A stretch of 64,000 bases of DNA from Campylorhamphus procurvoides (Eukaryota > Chordata > Aves > Passeriformes > Dendrocolaptidae). A model generated the notes under the pieces. The model searched no databases. It saw nothing but the letters and a program-made list of their open reading frames with translations, and was not told the origin of the DNA. Below, in pieces: positions 13,923 to 27,900 of this stretch (position 1 is the first letter of the stretch; each line of letters opens with the position of its first letter). The translations under genes were made by a program, and so were the position numbers. Location of the stretch: the NCBI GenBank assembly GCA_013396655.1, contig WBMV01000126.1, positions 186,001-250,000 of the forward strand, read 5' to 3'.

Positions 13923-15499
13923 ATGGATTAAGGTAACGCTTGGATTCTGCACTGTGTACTTGCACAGAACGATGGGAATTAGAGTCAGCAGGCCTGTAGG
14001 GAATCTCTCTTGCTATTTAGTAAATACTTTTAATTCTCCAAAAAGCTATAGTAGCCTTGTAATAACCTTATCGACCCACACTCCTTGTGACTTTGTAACA
14101 TTATAATTTCTAAATTGCGATCCAATCGTGCAGATTTTAAAAGACACAAAATGCCGCATTTTAAAGGTAACGTACATTATCTGTTGCTCTGAAGAACTAA
14201 GGTCTTCTAGGTATTAAACTGAGTATCCAGAAGTGTAAACAGGAATTCAGGAGAGGAGAGACTGCTCACCTCTTTTAGGAATTTACACTGTAATCTTCAG
14301 CAAATCACTTAATCTTTCTATGCCTCCATTCCCCATACATGAAACAGGGCAATACTTGTAAAGGCTAAAAGCTGCCACAAGCCTTTTTAAAAACTAAGTG
14401 TCACAGAAAAACCTCCAGTTAAACAGTTAAAACCATTTCTTCCAAACACTAAGGAAAAGATCAATTTTCTCTGTTATCCACAACAAAATTTCCCCAAGTA
14501 TTCTCATTGGATACATTACATCTACTAAGCAGTTTGGTTCTTTATATACAAAGTGATCATCCTGAGTCCACAACATTACCTTTTTAAAACTGACCTTATA
14601 AATTTACTGGCAGTCTACAAAAGTTTAGTATGTTTTTTACTACATTATCATGACAGAGACAAGAATCACAGACATAAGACTCATAACCCTGAGACTACAG
14701 CTTAGATCACCAGTCAGGTTTTGAGCAAACTACAAGGATTCATGTTTCACTGACTTACATTCAGTATGTATGACAAATAATGACAACTACATGTACATAA
14801 GGCAATGACACAAGTCCTATTGAAAAGACAGTGACTATATTACCCATTGTTGTTTTGACTTTGAGCCTCTTTCACAAGTTAAGATGCACTTAATCAAATC
14901 AGATTATTGATTCCGACTTTGGTATTCAACAAATCTGCAGAAAAAATCTGGAAGACCTCACAGAAAGGTATGATAGCTAACAGATGATGCCAGCCCGACA
15001 GCGTAGTGACAATCTGTCACACATGGACACGAGTTTGGATCCTGCACTGAAGCCTGAGCTATTGAATCACAGAGGCTGGAAAACTATCAAAGGCGTAGCA
15101 CTGCTCTCCCAAAGAGGGTGTGGGGCACAGAGAAGGACTCTTGGCATCGTTCTCAGAGGAATATTTTGTCTCATGCAAGGACTGGCTCCAACAAGTTCTG
15201 AAGGAAGCTTTGCTCAGGCCTTCTCTGCAGGGGAACATATTTTATAACACGGGGCCTTTGATGGGACTTTGGGTAGGAGGAGTTTAGCAGACGCCTGAGA
15301 TAGCTGTATACCTAACCAGAGATGAATGGGGAACGCGTGACTACATCTCTGGGTATGAAAAGAATTAACAGGAGCAATTAACGTGAGAAAGAATATGGAC
15401 AACATTTCCATGAAGAGAATAAGACAGAGATAGAAGAAGTCATGTATGATCCTATCTTTTCCTTAGAAAATGAGAAAAAAAAAGAACTTGGAAGTTAAA
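13923..15499. other. Intergenic DNA directly downstream of TBC1D19
   Basis: AT-rich with no exon-like segments. The short plus-strand ORF at 14,984-15,247 has no recognised motif. It could include further 3' UTR if a distal poly(A) site is used. Confidence 0.6.
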
Positions 15500-15906
15500 G
15501 TATCTTTATTTTCTAAATTGACAGTATCTGAGCTGATATCCTCTAAGCTGTGAGCTTGAAGAAGTAATTTCATATTAAAAGAGAGATTTTACAACTCTGA
15601 CATTTAACATCACAAAACTCAGATCACGAATTACCTTTACTTTATTATTACATGCATTTTAGACAGTGATTCATATTGTTTATTTTTCAATGTACATATA
15701 ATAACCATTGCTGTTACAGTGAAATTCAATAGCATGCACTGCACACAATTGTGTCCAAAATTAATGTTTTCAGTTAGAAAATTTTAAGGTAATGATTTCT
15801 AAACTGATATTACAGATTTAAATTTTGGTTTTATGCAGACATTGCATAGTTGATGCTCAGTTTCCCCAGCAAGACTGGAATGTGGTACCAGTATTGTTGA
15901 AGCATA
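15500..15906 (-). terminator. TBC1D19: TBC1D19 3' UTR with three candidate poly(A) signals
   Basis: Read on the minus strand, AATAAA occurs at 15,684-15,679, 15,646-15,641 and 15,510-15,505, about 223, 261 and 397 nt after the stop. A GT-rich stretch (TGAGTTTTGTGATG) follows the second signal by roughly 35-50 nt, which makes it the best-supported cleavage region. Which signal is used cannot be told from sequence, and a longer 3' UTR is possible. Confidence 0.6.
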
Positions 15907-15981
15907 TCAAGTAACAGTAGCAAACAAGAAGATTTGAAGAAGAGGCATAACTTTCAGGGTTGAAAGATCAGCAAGTACAGC
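15907..15981 (-). CDS. TBC1D19: TBC1D19 exon 21, coding part, with stop codon
   Basis: Encodes residues 503-526 (AVLADLSTLKVMPLLQIFLF, then ATVT) followed by TGA at 15,909-15,907. The acceptor is CCTAG after a T-rich tract. The C-terminus has the same end residues and total length as the mammalian protein. Confidence 0.96.
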   Translation of the reverse strand, partial: AVLADLSTLKVMPLLQIFLFATVT

Positions 15982-18900
15982 CTAGGATGAAAACCAAAAA
16001 AGCTTGTTAAACTTGACATTTGAATCAAATTTCCTTAAAGCAAGTTAAGAAGTCAGGAAAAAATAAAAATACTGCCTATAATACTATCACTAATTAGATT
16101 TGGACTTGACTAGAAACAAATTATACTGGTCTATGTTTGTACTTTATTGAATTATTTTTCATTCTAATATTTGAAAGAAAAAATCATATGTTTACATATA
16201 TAACACAGGCAACTTTATTTTAGCCTTTAGCCTTATAGCCTTACTTCAAATATACATGGCATCATGGGTGAACAAGGGGTCTAACATTACAACTTGCTTC
16301 TAAAAATAATTGGGAATTAAGAATCCTTATCCTGTGGCTTGGCTAGTACTTGTGAAGTAAGTCCAATGTAATTCCTCAAATAGGTAGTGTCTTCTCATGA
16401 AATTACGCTTTAAAAATCCCAAAGAAAGTGATCACAAACTCTCAAAGTTTGGAAAAAATCCATCACCATATTTTTGAAAAAAAAAAAAACAAACCAACAA
16501 ACCAAAAAACAACAGGTTACTAGACATAAACAAGAATAATCTTCATCTTAATGATGTAATTTTCTTCATTTCCCGTGAACATATGCATGATGAAATTTCA
16601 AATTCATACTGACAAAGTACTCCTGCAAAATTTTTGCAATCTGTAGCACAGAAGCAACTTCATTAAAACGTGCTGAGGAAAAAGGTACAAACTTCTACAA
16701 TACTTCAAGAACAATATACCCGACAAACACAGATTATATATTACAACAGAAAAAATATAATTGTACAAAATAATTTTATAACACTGCATCTTTGTAGCAA
16801 ATATACTTATTTTCTTTTACTCCAGAAAAGCAGCATTATGTACTGCACATTCACAGTTTCCTTACTTTTTATCTAAGGTAAGAATTTAGACAGAAAGATT
16901 TGCACTATGTACTGTGTGCCATGTGAAGCTTAAGTTACTCTTATTGGCAAAGCATCAGAAACTATTTCAATCTCCTCTAACTGAAACTTATCCTTACTTC
17001 AGCTGCAGCCAGTGATGTCACCTCCATCAGGTTGACTGCTCGGAAAGCAAACACAGCAGCTGCCAGGACTGAAAGAAAATGTCCAATATTTAAGTTCCTG
17101 ACCTGTTAATTAGTGGTTAGAATTAATCTTGACGTAAAATACCAACTTTCACTCCCTAGATTAATCATTTTGATTCTGAAGATTAACATACAACAGGTGT
17201 CTGTGTTTGAGTTTCTTTGGTCACTCTTAAAAAAAAAGAGAAAACCCACAACATTCCTTCAGAAAAGTCTGAGTGAAAATGCGAGTTTAAGATGAGTAGC
17301 TTTTGATTGAAAGGGACAAGTTGTCTTTTACGTACAAATGGAACCAAACCCTCTTCTCTTCTATTCATCTACTTCGTATTTAAAAACTAACCCCACTGAA
17401 GATACATCTTCTTTAAAACTCTCATCTTAAACCTTCATAAATATGAGAACATTAATTAAGTATGAAACTTCCAAAGTCTCTTAAAGATGCCGCTTCAAAG
17501 CAATGAATCCAGCAAAATCAGGGGGACTCTCAGTTGCTTTAAGTACTGGAGAAGTAGTTACTATAACTGAGTAATATGAATTTTGTATTTTGTGAAAGGT
17601 GATGAACTCATTTACTAATACGACTGAGGCTGGGAGACCATCTGATGTTCTGTTCAGAGACCAATAAACACTGTTTGAGTGTTACTATGAAAGAAATTAC
17701 CTCACATATTTTTAATTAGAGATGCAGAATTTATGCAATTCTGCTGTCAGCATTCAAGAAGCTTTATTCTTTTTACCACAGAATACAATGAAGTTAACAT
17801 GCATCTGGCGTTACATTCACCCAGACTTAACATGTTTTGTAAAAATAATTCTATTACCAGCAAGAATTTCTAGAGAATTGTATCCCAGGATTCTGTCCCA
17901 CAGAAGCAAGAGCTGATCTGTTGCTAAGTAACCAGAAAATGCTCGTACCATCCATTTAAATGAAATTCGTAGTCTGCAAACAAGGGATAAACAACAGTTA
18001 TTATATTCCTGCCTCCCATAATGATCGGACAGATCCTCTATAAACTGAAAACATTTCATGATCCTTCTACATTTCTCATGCAGGAAGAACAGCCATTTTG
18101 TTCTTGCTGCATTAATAATCAATGTTTTCATTTGCAACAGCCATCATAAAGCCATTTAGCACCTCATTTGATAAAGTGCTAATATCATTCCCATTATCAT
18201 TCTGCTCAAACAATCACATTAGAGTGATTCTCAGCTATTATCACTCTCAATGTTTCATCCTTTCTGCTATTATGCTATTAATATAGATAGCAATTATGAC
18301 AGAGAGGTTTTCAGGTTCTACTGCACTTGGTGCCATGAGTTCACTATCCAACGACAGCTTCTTGCTCTCTCTCCCCTCCTGGTACCTTTTGCTGTAACCA
18401 ACACACATCTGTGTCTTCTGTCCCCTAGGAAATAAATCATTTCATTCCATGAATTACTGAAAACTTAGCTGAGTAGTGCAGCATTTCCAAAGAACATACA
18501 GAAGAAATGCACAAAGCACAGATACATGGACAAAGGACTTCAGCTGACTTTCAAGTTAAAATGGCACACTGATGTTTACACTTTTGAGAAATTCCCCATA
18601 GATATTAAATTAAATACTACAGAACAGCATTTTCAGAACAATGAATCTGTAACATTTGTTACAAGTCAGAAGGAAGTACTTACGGCTGAGCCCCAATTTC
18701 TCGGAGGTGATAAAAGAGCTGGGGCAGATGGGTTTGTAGAAGAGTCTCAAAAAGCAAACACAATGATACAATGCCCTAAAGAAACAAGATCATATCCTGA
18801 ATACGAACACTCATCCTGTTAAATCCGAGAAAACAGTATCAATATGTAAGTATGCATGAATTTTTAATTCAAGCAATAAACCACTATTAATGACAGAATA

Positions 18901-21900
18901 TTCAGCTCAAGTAAGAAAGGCATAAGCAGCTCGAATACCTTCAGCCACTAAAGCTTTGCTCCTACAATTCTATGTATGTACACAACATGTTCTGATAGTC
19001 CCACTCAGTTCTAAGTTACTTATGTTTGTATGTCAGGGTCTAAGTGCTTAGTGGGTTATTATAACATGAACTACTTGAAATGTTTCCACTTTGATGAAAC
19101 AAACCTCAGTTGCATTAAAAAATAGAGAATGTGAGAAAAAGTATCATAGCTAAAACCAAACAGCAATGGGGATAACTACAAAAAAAGTCAAATACAAACA
19201 CATTTTAGAATTTCTTTTCAAAATTCCCATGGAAACAAATGGACTCCTATTTGACCCGTTTCCCTGCAATTAATGATGGAAAGCACAGTGCACAGCCTTG
19301 AAGTCGTGTATCAAGGAAAGGATTTTCTTTCAATCAGGAAATGTTTTCAAAAAGCAGTATAACTCCTCTGCAGTTTTTGAAGAGGAAAAAAATATTTACT
19401 ATGTTTTATTCTTCAGAAACAGAAGATAAGCCAATTTCTACAACTGTCTTACACTCAAGAGAGATGGTCCTGATCATAAACATAACCAAATTATTTAAAT
19501 TCATCCACCAGTGCAAAAAAGCATGTGCTGTCACACCAAGATACTTTAGTTAAACAAACACACATTACTTTGATATTATTGAAACAATATCTGTACAAAT
19601 TACTATATTTTAATCCCTCCACCCCAGACAATACTTCATTGTACACTTACATGCCATTAATGAAAGAAAGTGAATATGTATTTTATGACTCCTTGAACTG
19701 AGACACTTATTACATAAAAAACTTGACTCTACAGAAGACCTCACAATCTCATAAAATGAGAACTTACTATTTTAATTAGGTACATGATGTTCTATAGCAA
19801 AGACTAACATTGACATAGAAAACAACAATATCCAAACTGGAATTACCTAATAATTTTTCCAAACTTGCCTGAAATATTTTATTATATTTAAAAGAATACA
19901 TGTCAATCACATAGAAAAACACACTACTGTATATTATTCTTCTGTAGCAAATAGAATATCAAGTCAGTGGGTTTAATTCCTAACAACTTACAGAGGGATG
20001 AGAAGAGATGGAATGGAGTCTGAAGAAAAAACGCACATACATCTCACGGAATATCTGATACAATTTGGAAGGTTCATGGTACAGAAAACAAAGTGGAGCA
20101 ACTGAAAGGATAAAAGAATTATAATTGACTCAACACTGTAAACTGCTAAAAGATTTCAATGATTAAGTGCATGAAGTATGAGGAAAAACCAAGTAATTTA
20201 TAGTAGCACAATTTACAAAAACAATACTAACTAAACCAATTATTGAGAAAGACTGTTATAGAATATTTCATCGTTTAATGTAAAAACTAAAGAATATGCG
20301 TATGATACATTCTAGGTAATAGTAACATATATTTCAAGAATCTAAACTAATAAGAACTGTTTACTACAGTGCTGGCTTGGAACCATAAGAAATACGCTTT
20401 AAGGAGAGCTTCTCTGGGGTGTAGGGCAACAGGATGTTGAACAGTGCAAGTTTTTGATTCAACTGTCTCTAACTTTCAGTGTGCCCTGAGGTTAGTGACC
20501 AACTCGTTATTTCTCTTGCAAGACTGCTTGAAGACAGATGTCGTGAAAATGAAAATGTTAAAATACCAGCTTTTCGTTGCCACAATAACATCACATAAAT
20601 ACGACAAATTGATAGAGACCTGTTTATTTCTTACAAGATCTGTAAACCACAGACATTTGGTACTTTACTGTTTAGAAGTCTTTTAGTAGAGCTGACTTAA
20701 AATAAGAATTGGATAGATTTGTAAAGCAGCAGCTCTCAAACTTTTGTCGTTTAGTGAAAGCCTAGCCTACACATAAATTGTTATATGTATATGCTACACA
20801 AACATAACCACCTCCCTCAGATTGATACTCCATTCACTCAATGTATTTTCACAGACAGTTGTCCTTATACATTCTGTGAACAGCCTTTTATCTGTTCACT
20901 CATCATGCTGACTTCTTCATTTTACAGGTGCATTCATTTTGGACAAGAGCTTACGTTTTAACACACTCCTAGTCTATCCCTACATTCACCCTTATTTACA
21001 CAAGCTAGGGATATGGATACATGTCTCTGCATACATATGTATACATATGACATAGATAAATGTACATTTATACATATATATGTGGATATATGCATATGTT
21101 AATTTATTTTCATCTCTATATATCAGAGAAAATGGCTTAATAAAGAAATCGGTCTGTGTATGAGAGGTGGGGTGCTAAGGTAGGGTGAGAGGTTCACAGA
21201 AATATGTACTTACACAGGGAAAGAAAAGCAAAGGGCTTTACTAGTGTTTCTGTTTTTAATGATTGAAGATGGAGGTGGGAGATTTGGCAGCGTGCATATG
21301 TACATAAAGGCCAGGGGGGTAACAGAATAGCCTCCGACAGCTGGCACCCTGCAAATGTATGCACACAAACAGGAAAATGTGCATAGGATTTACCTAAGGA
21401 CCCAGATACTTCCTCATATAGCAGCACGGCATGGAATACAGAGGATGCTCGGCTTGGTCCCACCCACTGTACCCACAGCCTGGAGTTAACACTACCGTAT
21501 TTCTGCTGCCTGACTTCTCACAACCAGCATACTCCGAGCCCTTGTGAAGAGCAAGGACAGGAGAGAGGAAGGAAAACACACACCCAGTTTTGGGAGACAC
21601 TGCTCTCAAGGGCAGACTCAAATCCAAACATTCTGAAAAGTGGCTTGCCCAGAACAAGTGAAAGCCTTCTAGTGAGTCCCTAAGGAAGAGTTTTAACTAA
21701 AGTGCTCATTAGTTCAAAGACTTTAGGTTCCTCACTCAGATTCAAATTTACATCTCATATTTAAATTGTGTGATTTTAATTATTGCACGATCATTAAACG
21801 TATTATTAGCAAAATACGGCATTTTAAACGTATTCTCAAAATGTGCTTGCCACAAATACCTTTGATAAATCAAAAGAAAAAATGAAAAGCCAAGACAACT

Positions 21901-24900
21901 AGTCTCACATTGTTGGGGTTCATCTGCAGTTGCTGCCTTGTAACATCTGAAATCCAAGGAGATTTTTCTGGGATTTTCCTAAAAATCTTGTTGATATTTG
22001 TGCTTTCCTCTGTGCAGTAAAGTAGCAACCATTCTATTATGTAATGCTGTTTTAACACCTCTTGTAGGGAAATGGATACAGCAACAGGCCTTTCACATAA
22101 CTCATGGTTTTAAGAACTCTTTTCACAGGTATCTTTGTCTACCCAGAAGTGAAACAAAAGAAAACAGCACTTTGTTGACAAACTCTATCCCTCTATTCCT
22201 GTACATGCAGACACATAGCTTAGCTCAGCTATTAGCTCTCCAAGAACTCCCGCAAAGTAGTGAGCTGTAATATAAGTCAATAGAAATGGCCTGAAATTTT
22301 TAAAATTATATACAAGTCTATCCACAAAGAAACATAAAATCATACACACAAGTTTAAAAGTTGCAAAGCAGTACATACAGCTTTAAACTGCAATATGATA
22401 AAAACCAATCACAAGGTTTTAGTTTATGAGAGTCACACTTACCATACATAGAAAAGCCATGAAAAGGAATTACACCTACAAAATAAAAATATTTCTTTTT
22501 TTTGTTCTTTTATAGTCCTTTTTACCAATGCAAAAAGAATTATTCCCCCCCCCAAGTTATTGAACTGTATTCTGCCTACCATAGGAATAAAATATTTCCT
22601 TGTATGGCACCTGCATAGATCTCACACTGGTACCGATCTCTTACTTCAGTATAACCAATTACATGCTTAAATACAAGTTATAGTTCCCACAAAGTCAAGT
22701 AAAGCTCAGTTTCCATGAAGCTGTTACATGAAAGCTTTGCTGATATCAGAGCCTAATTTCAGATAAATGACAACCTGTAAATGTCATTCAATGACCAGAA
22801 TGGAACAGGAAAAAAAGGAGGCCAAGACCTCCAGTAATTCATGTAGTACTCCGATAAAACATTTACAGTACTTGGCAGTTGCAGTATGACAACTTTCTCC
22901 TCCTTTCCAGCTGCTTTTTGCTCCCTTTCACTAGTTTTTATACAGGAACAGTAAGAGGAAGCTGCTTTGGCAAAAGGTAAAGACAATGCTTCATGGCTAC
23001 AAAGCTGCAAGGAGTTGTAGAGGCAAATGTGGAAGAAGAGGAACTAAAAGATGTGCTGCAACTGACTCCACTAAAACACAAAAGACATAAAAGACATGGC
23101 CAGGGACACAGATTTAAGATTGGTGACAGAAGGCCTTGAAAGCAAGAGCAAAGACCTTGACTTTAAAATACAAATGCAGTGCAAAACTAGGGAAAGGATC
23201 CAATAGACAGGGATTGAAATGGTCAAAGTAAGAACTGAAAAAAAACCAATTTCAGTATCTGAAGTTACAGCAACAGCAAGGATATTAACTTAAAATTGCA
23301 AAGATTAGTTATGTCTGGATTTTTAATATGAACACACATTTTGAAAGGACAAGATTTTAGGGTGTGGTTTGTTCAGTATTGAAAAGCCGGGAGGTCAGTC
23401 AAGGTGAGCATGTATCATTCAGATCCTCTAAGTGGTGATACAAGACTGGAATAAAAGCTGCTGCACCACAACTTGTTTTCCTTCTCCTTCCCACACACAG
23501 ACAAATGCTGTATGTGACTACTAACACCAGGCTGAATGTGGTTTTGGAGCAGCTTAAGTCCAGTTTACTCCTTTAAATTAATGAATCTCACAGGGTAACA
23601 GTAAAACATAACATGTAACAGAAAAAGAACTTATCACATATTTGAGGAAAAAATCCTGTATCTTTACAATCTACCACTAGAGGAGGCAATAGTATAATTC
23701 ATACCATTTGGAGGATAGAAAACAGCATATTCTTCCATTCCGAGTTTTCCTGTGAACCATCAAACCAAAAAGAAAATGTAGTTAAGCTGTTAGAAGGTGT
23801 AAAGATTGAAATTAAAAAAATACACTCTAAGTCAAGATTATAAAAATCGTAAGTAATTATATTATTGACCATCTGATATTTGTCTAAAACAAGCAAGTCA
23901 TGCAACAGGACAGGTACAGTGTCAGATATAAAACTGAAATGCAACACCAATAAAGAAGGATGACAAAACAACAAAAACAACAAAATAGAGGAGGGAAACT
24001 TCAGCAATGCTGTTTCACAGAGATTTTATTTGTGTGTGTCTTAGGAGCTCTAAAGGTGTTTGCTGCAGACCTTGAAGACAGTGAAGCTCTATGAGGGAAT
24101 AAGGTTAAGGGCAGACTGACACAGGGACTGGAAAAGCATTTAAACAGATAAAAGCGCAGATAAAAAATATGCAATGCTTCGTTAGGTCCGCAACAGAGAG
24201 GAAGACGGATGGTACAGTTCTAAAAGAACAAACAAATATTTAAGTAACCTGGTGGATACAAAAGACTAATTAAGTCAAGAAAATCACTGATCATATAGAC
24301 TGACCATATAATTTTTTATCTTTCCTGCAAAATGAACACATATTAGTAAACCATACTTGAAGCACAGAGTCTAATAATCAAAAATCCATTATTAAAAATT
24401 AACAATTTATTTAGAAATATAAAGGTGTTATTATGCATTAATTGTACACTAATTAAAATCCTGTAATTTTTTCAGTTTTAAAATGAGAAAAATCAACTAG
24501 AAAGTGTAATTACTTACATGAAAATTTATAGAATATTCAGAGATACTTTAGCTCTCTGTATATTCTGTTCCCTCTACACAGAATAATTTAGCACAGGGAT
24601 CTTTTGTCAGGTTCAATGGAATCTGGACTTGGTTATTTTCCTGTAGCACGAAGACTGAATTAAAATAAAAATTAACCTGCAAAACTCTTGCCTACTACTC
24701 TATGTAAATAAAATTGTCTTTTCCAACTATATAAATGAATTGTTTCATTAAACTAAAAAACCTTTACTCCTTTTCCTTTCAATAGTTTGCTTGCTGTGCC
24801 GTCAGAAGTTGTAATCTGGAGGGAGAGTATTTTTAGCAAGCACATCCCTTGGAAAATCAGCCAAAAATAGGACCTACACGCCTTTTGGATTTACAGTGCA

Positions 24901-27900
24901 CAGATTTAGATATCGGCAACATCATTCTCCAGATTTGCCTAGGAATAAGTAGGATGTTCCTCATAGCTGTGTTTCTGGGCTGCCTTGGCTCTGTGCCTGA
25001 AGTGAGATCTGGGACCCCATTCCTGTTCTGCTCTCAGGTGAGCCATTTGCTCATTTCCAGAAGTAGGTAAAGAAAACTTCCTAATTCCATTAAAGAGAGA
25101 GAAAAAAACCAAAAGCAATAAAGAAGGAATTAAAAAATTAGAAACCAAACATTATCTTTAGTGACATAAGAGGCAGCAACAGGAAAACTGACAGCAGAGG
25201 TCCTAAAAAAAAATACTTGGTGATCCCATCTGGCTAAATACACAGGCACCAGGGACCAAGGAAGAAAATGGGAATGTAGAAGGTAAAGGTAGATAGAAAA
25301 AAAAAGTGACTGGATCATTCAAGAAGGAAGGCAAAATAGGAACCTCTGGGTAAAGTCAAGGCAGGTGAGGCTCTAAGAAACATGGAAACAGAGTCCAAAG
25401 GTATGGTATTAGAAGCTGGCAGAGAACACTGAACCAATAAATTTAAGATTTTTAAGGAAAATGAGAACCTAAGCCAAAGAACATCTAAAAATAAGATAAC
25501 ACCCTGAAGACGTCATGCTTTTTAAAAAAAATCAGTTTTAAGTGTGCTCTACTCTTCTACACCTTTGAACAGAGCCCACAGTTCTCCAGCAACATGTTCT
25601 ACTCCTGTCTGCAAATATCTGCAAAACTCACTGCTTTGGGAAGATAACATTCTGAAACCACTTCCAGCTGCTAAATTTATTGACGTTGCAGAGGAAAACA
25701 CTGTATATTTAAATTTCTAGCTCTAATGAAGACACACATTGCCAAGATACCATACTGTCATAGTTGTGTGTTTCATTTCTTTTGGTAAAACACTGCAAAA
25801 TTATATACAGAAAACCGCAGTAGGAGAACAGCATTGCAATCTGCCCTTTATGTGATCAGCTTCAAAACTGTCCCAACGGAATCTGTGCAGAAGTCAACTG
25901 GATACACTGAGTTTTTATTAACATTCTTTTATCTGCAGTCTACTGGGTGTAATGAACACAAAGCAAATTCACATACTGTGTTACTGCAGCAGCCAACAAA
26001 AATGTACATGACCATTTTTAAAACCACTCCTTTTACCTTGTATGTATGATTTGGGTGGGGTGGCACTACTGTAAGTAAAGTGCTCCAATACAGATGTATC
26101 TCGGGAAAAACAGAGTAATACCTGTAAAAAAGACAGCATATGACAGTCAGCTGACTTACTGGATCAACAAAGCAACGTTAAACAAATTTAAGGACCTGCC
26201 CTTTTTGGCACCTATTAGATGCTGTCAAAGAGAGCAAATAAGGTTGAAAGCTCTTGATCAACTTAGTTTCTTTTCCTGGTCAAATTTCCAGGCTCTTTGA
26301 ACTTCCTATGATTTTACCTTAACAACCATTTGTTGTCAGTTAAATATCTGCATTCTCCAACCCTCCTCTTTCCCTCTCGTCTGTATTTATCCCTTTCTGT
26401 CACAACATTAGTGACTGTCCATGTAACTGGCTGCTTTGATGTCTACTAGACTGTTTTTCTATTCAGTTACTATGACCTGTAGAAGTCCTAGTAAGTGAAT
26501 AAATAAATAAAACATTTACATTCTCAGAGGTGTGCAGTTCCAGAAGGCTGATCCTTACATTTGCTTTCATTCCCAGCATCTTTACAGAATGCTTGCATGA
26601 AACTCAGATCTTTCAAAAAGTACAGGTCACCTTGTATCCCAAAGTTCTGAAATGCACATTGTACTCTGTAAAGTATATTTGAGGGGTTTATTGTTTACAT
26701 GAATGAAAAATCCAGTATTCACAGCAACTGAGTATAAAATTAAATAATAAAAGCATTCATAGAAAAAAATAACAGTAAGGAATCTCAGCTTACCTGGCGC
26801 TGTAAAGAACGTAATAATTAGTATTGTATTTCAAAATCATCATGTTTTCATGCAACTAAAAGATGCACTATCAAAAATGTACACGAGAGGGCAGACGTAA
26901 GGGAGACATCAACCTGCTGCTGACTTGCACACCTGAATGTGTCCGCTCTTGCAGGTTTTAAGAGCTTGTTTTTTTGTTTTAACTGTAGTCAAGGTGTAAA
27001 AGGCGGAAAGGTTTTAGATGGTGTTTCACTACTTAATCTACTGAGAATAAAAATGAATGGATTTTTCCTCCCCATTAATTAGTGCAAAAATCTTCCAGAT
27101 ATCAGCATTTGTCAAAAGGAAACATGCAAAATGAAACACCTGAACATTATTGCTTTTTCAATTTTTTTATGTAAAGCAGGTCATATTTTGAGACTTTTTC
27201 TTTTTTGAACCTCAAAACTATTTCTCAAATATCTTATAAAAAATAAACAGTTTCTTTATCTCAAACAGTTTAAGCTAAATATTATATTCGTGCAATACAC
27301 AATCATTTTCACAGCTGCCAAAATATCACTGACAATAACAATACACAGGCAAATTTAATTCTCTGTGTATGTTAACTGAGGTGAAAGAAAAAGAAACTAC
27401 TCTGAAAAGAACATAAATTATATTCTCTCATAGGGGAAAGAATGTAAACTTAATTTGAGGCCCCCTTTTTTAGGAATACAGTGTCCAGTACCAGTATCTG
27501 GAAGCCTTTAGATTCAGACTGTGCATCTTTATAAGAGGTAGACTCTAGCTCAAACATAAGTTATGTCTATACCTAAAAACTGCAGGATGAGGTTCTTTGC
27601 ATGTGTTCATTATGCAGGATGTAAGACTAAAGTATTCAAATTGAACGTCTAGCCTGAAATGATTTTACAAATTTATTAATCCATGTGTTATTTTTGTCAT
27701 TAACAAAATGACAGTGCTAAAGAAAACAATGACACAAACCCCATTTAAAGTACAGAAAAGTTTGGCAAACTACTGGATACTTCTAATCAAAACTGAAAAG
27801 AAAACCAATTAATTCAAATCACTGAGGGAAAGAAAAATAAAGTCAAAGCTTTTATCAAAAAGAAATTACTTTATTAAAATTAACTGTATTTTATTTCAAC

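Noticed and set aside
1..15499. Exons of STIM2, the expected downstream neighbour in vertebrates
   Set aside because: No segment resembles STIM2 coding sequence. The neighbour, if syntenic, must lie beyond the window.
26794..26799. Six-nucleotide microexon between TACAG and GTAAGC in intron 13
   Set aside because: Exons 13 and 14 join perfectly without it, and the protein length already equals the family length. Such short AG...GT pairs arise by chance.
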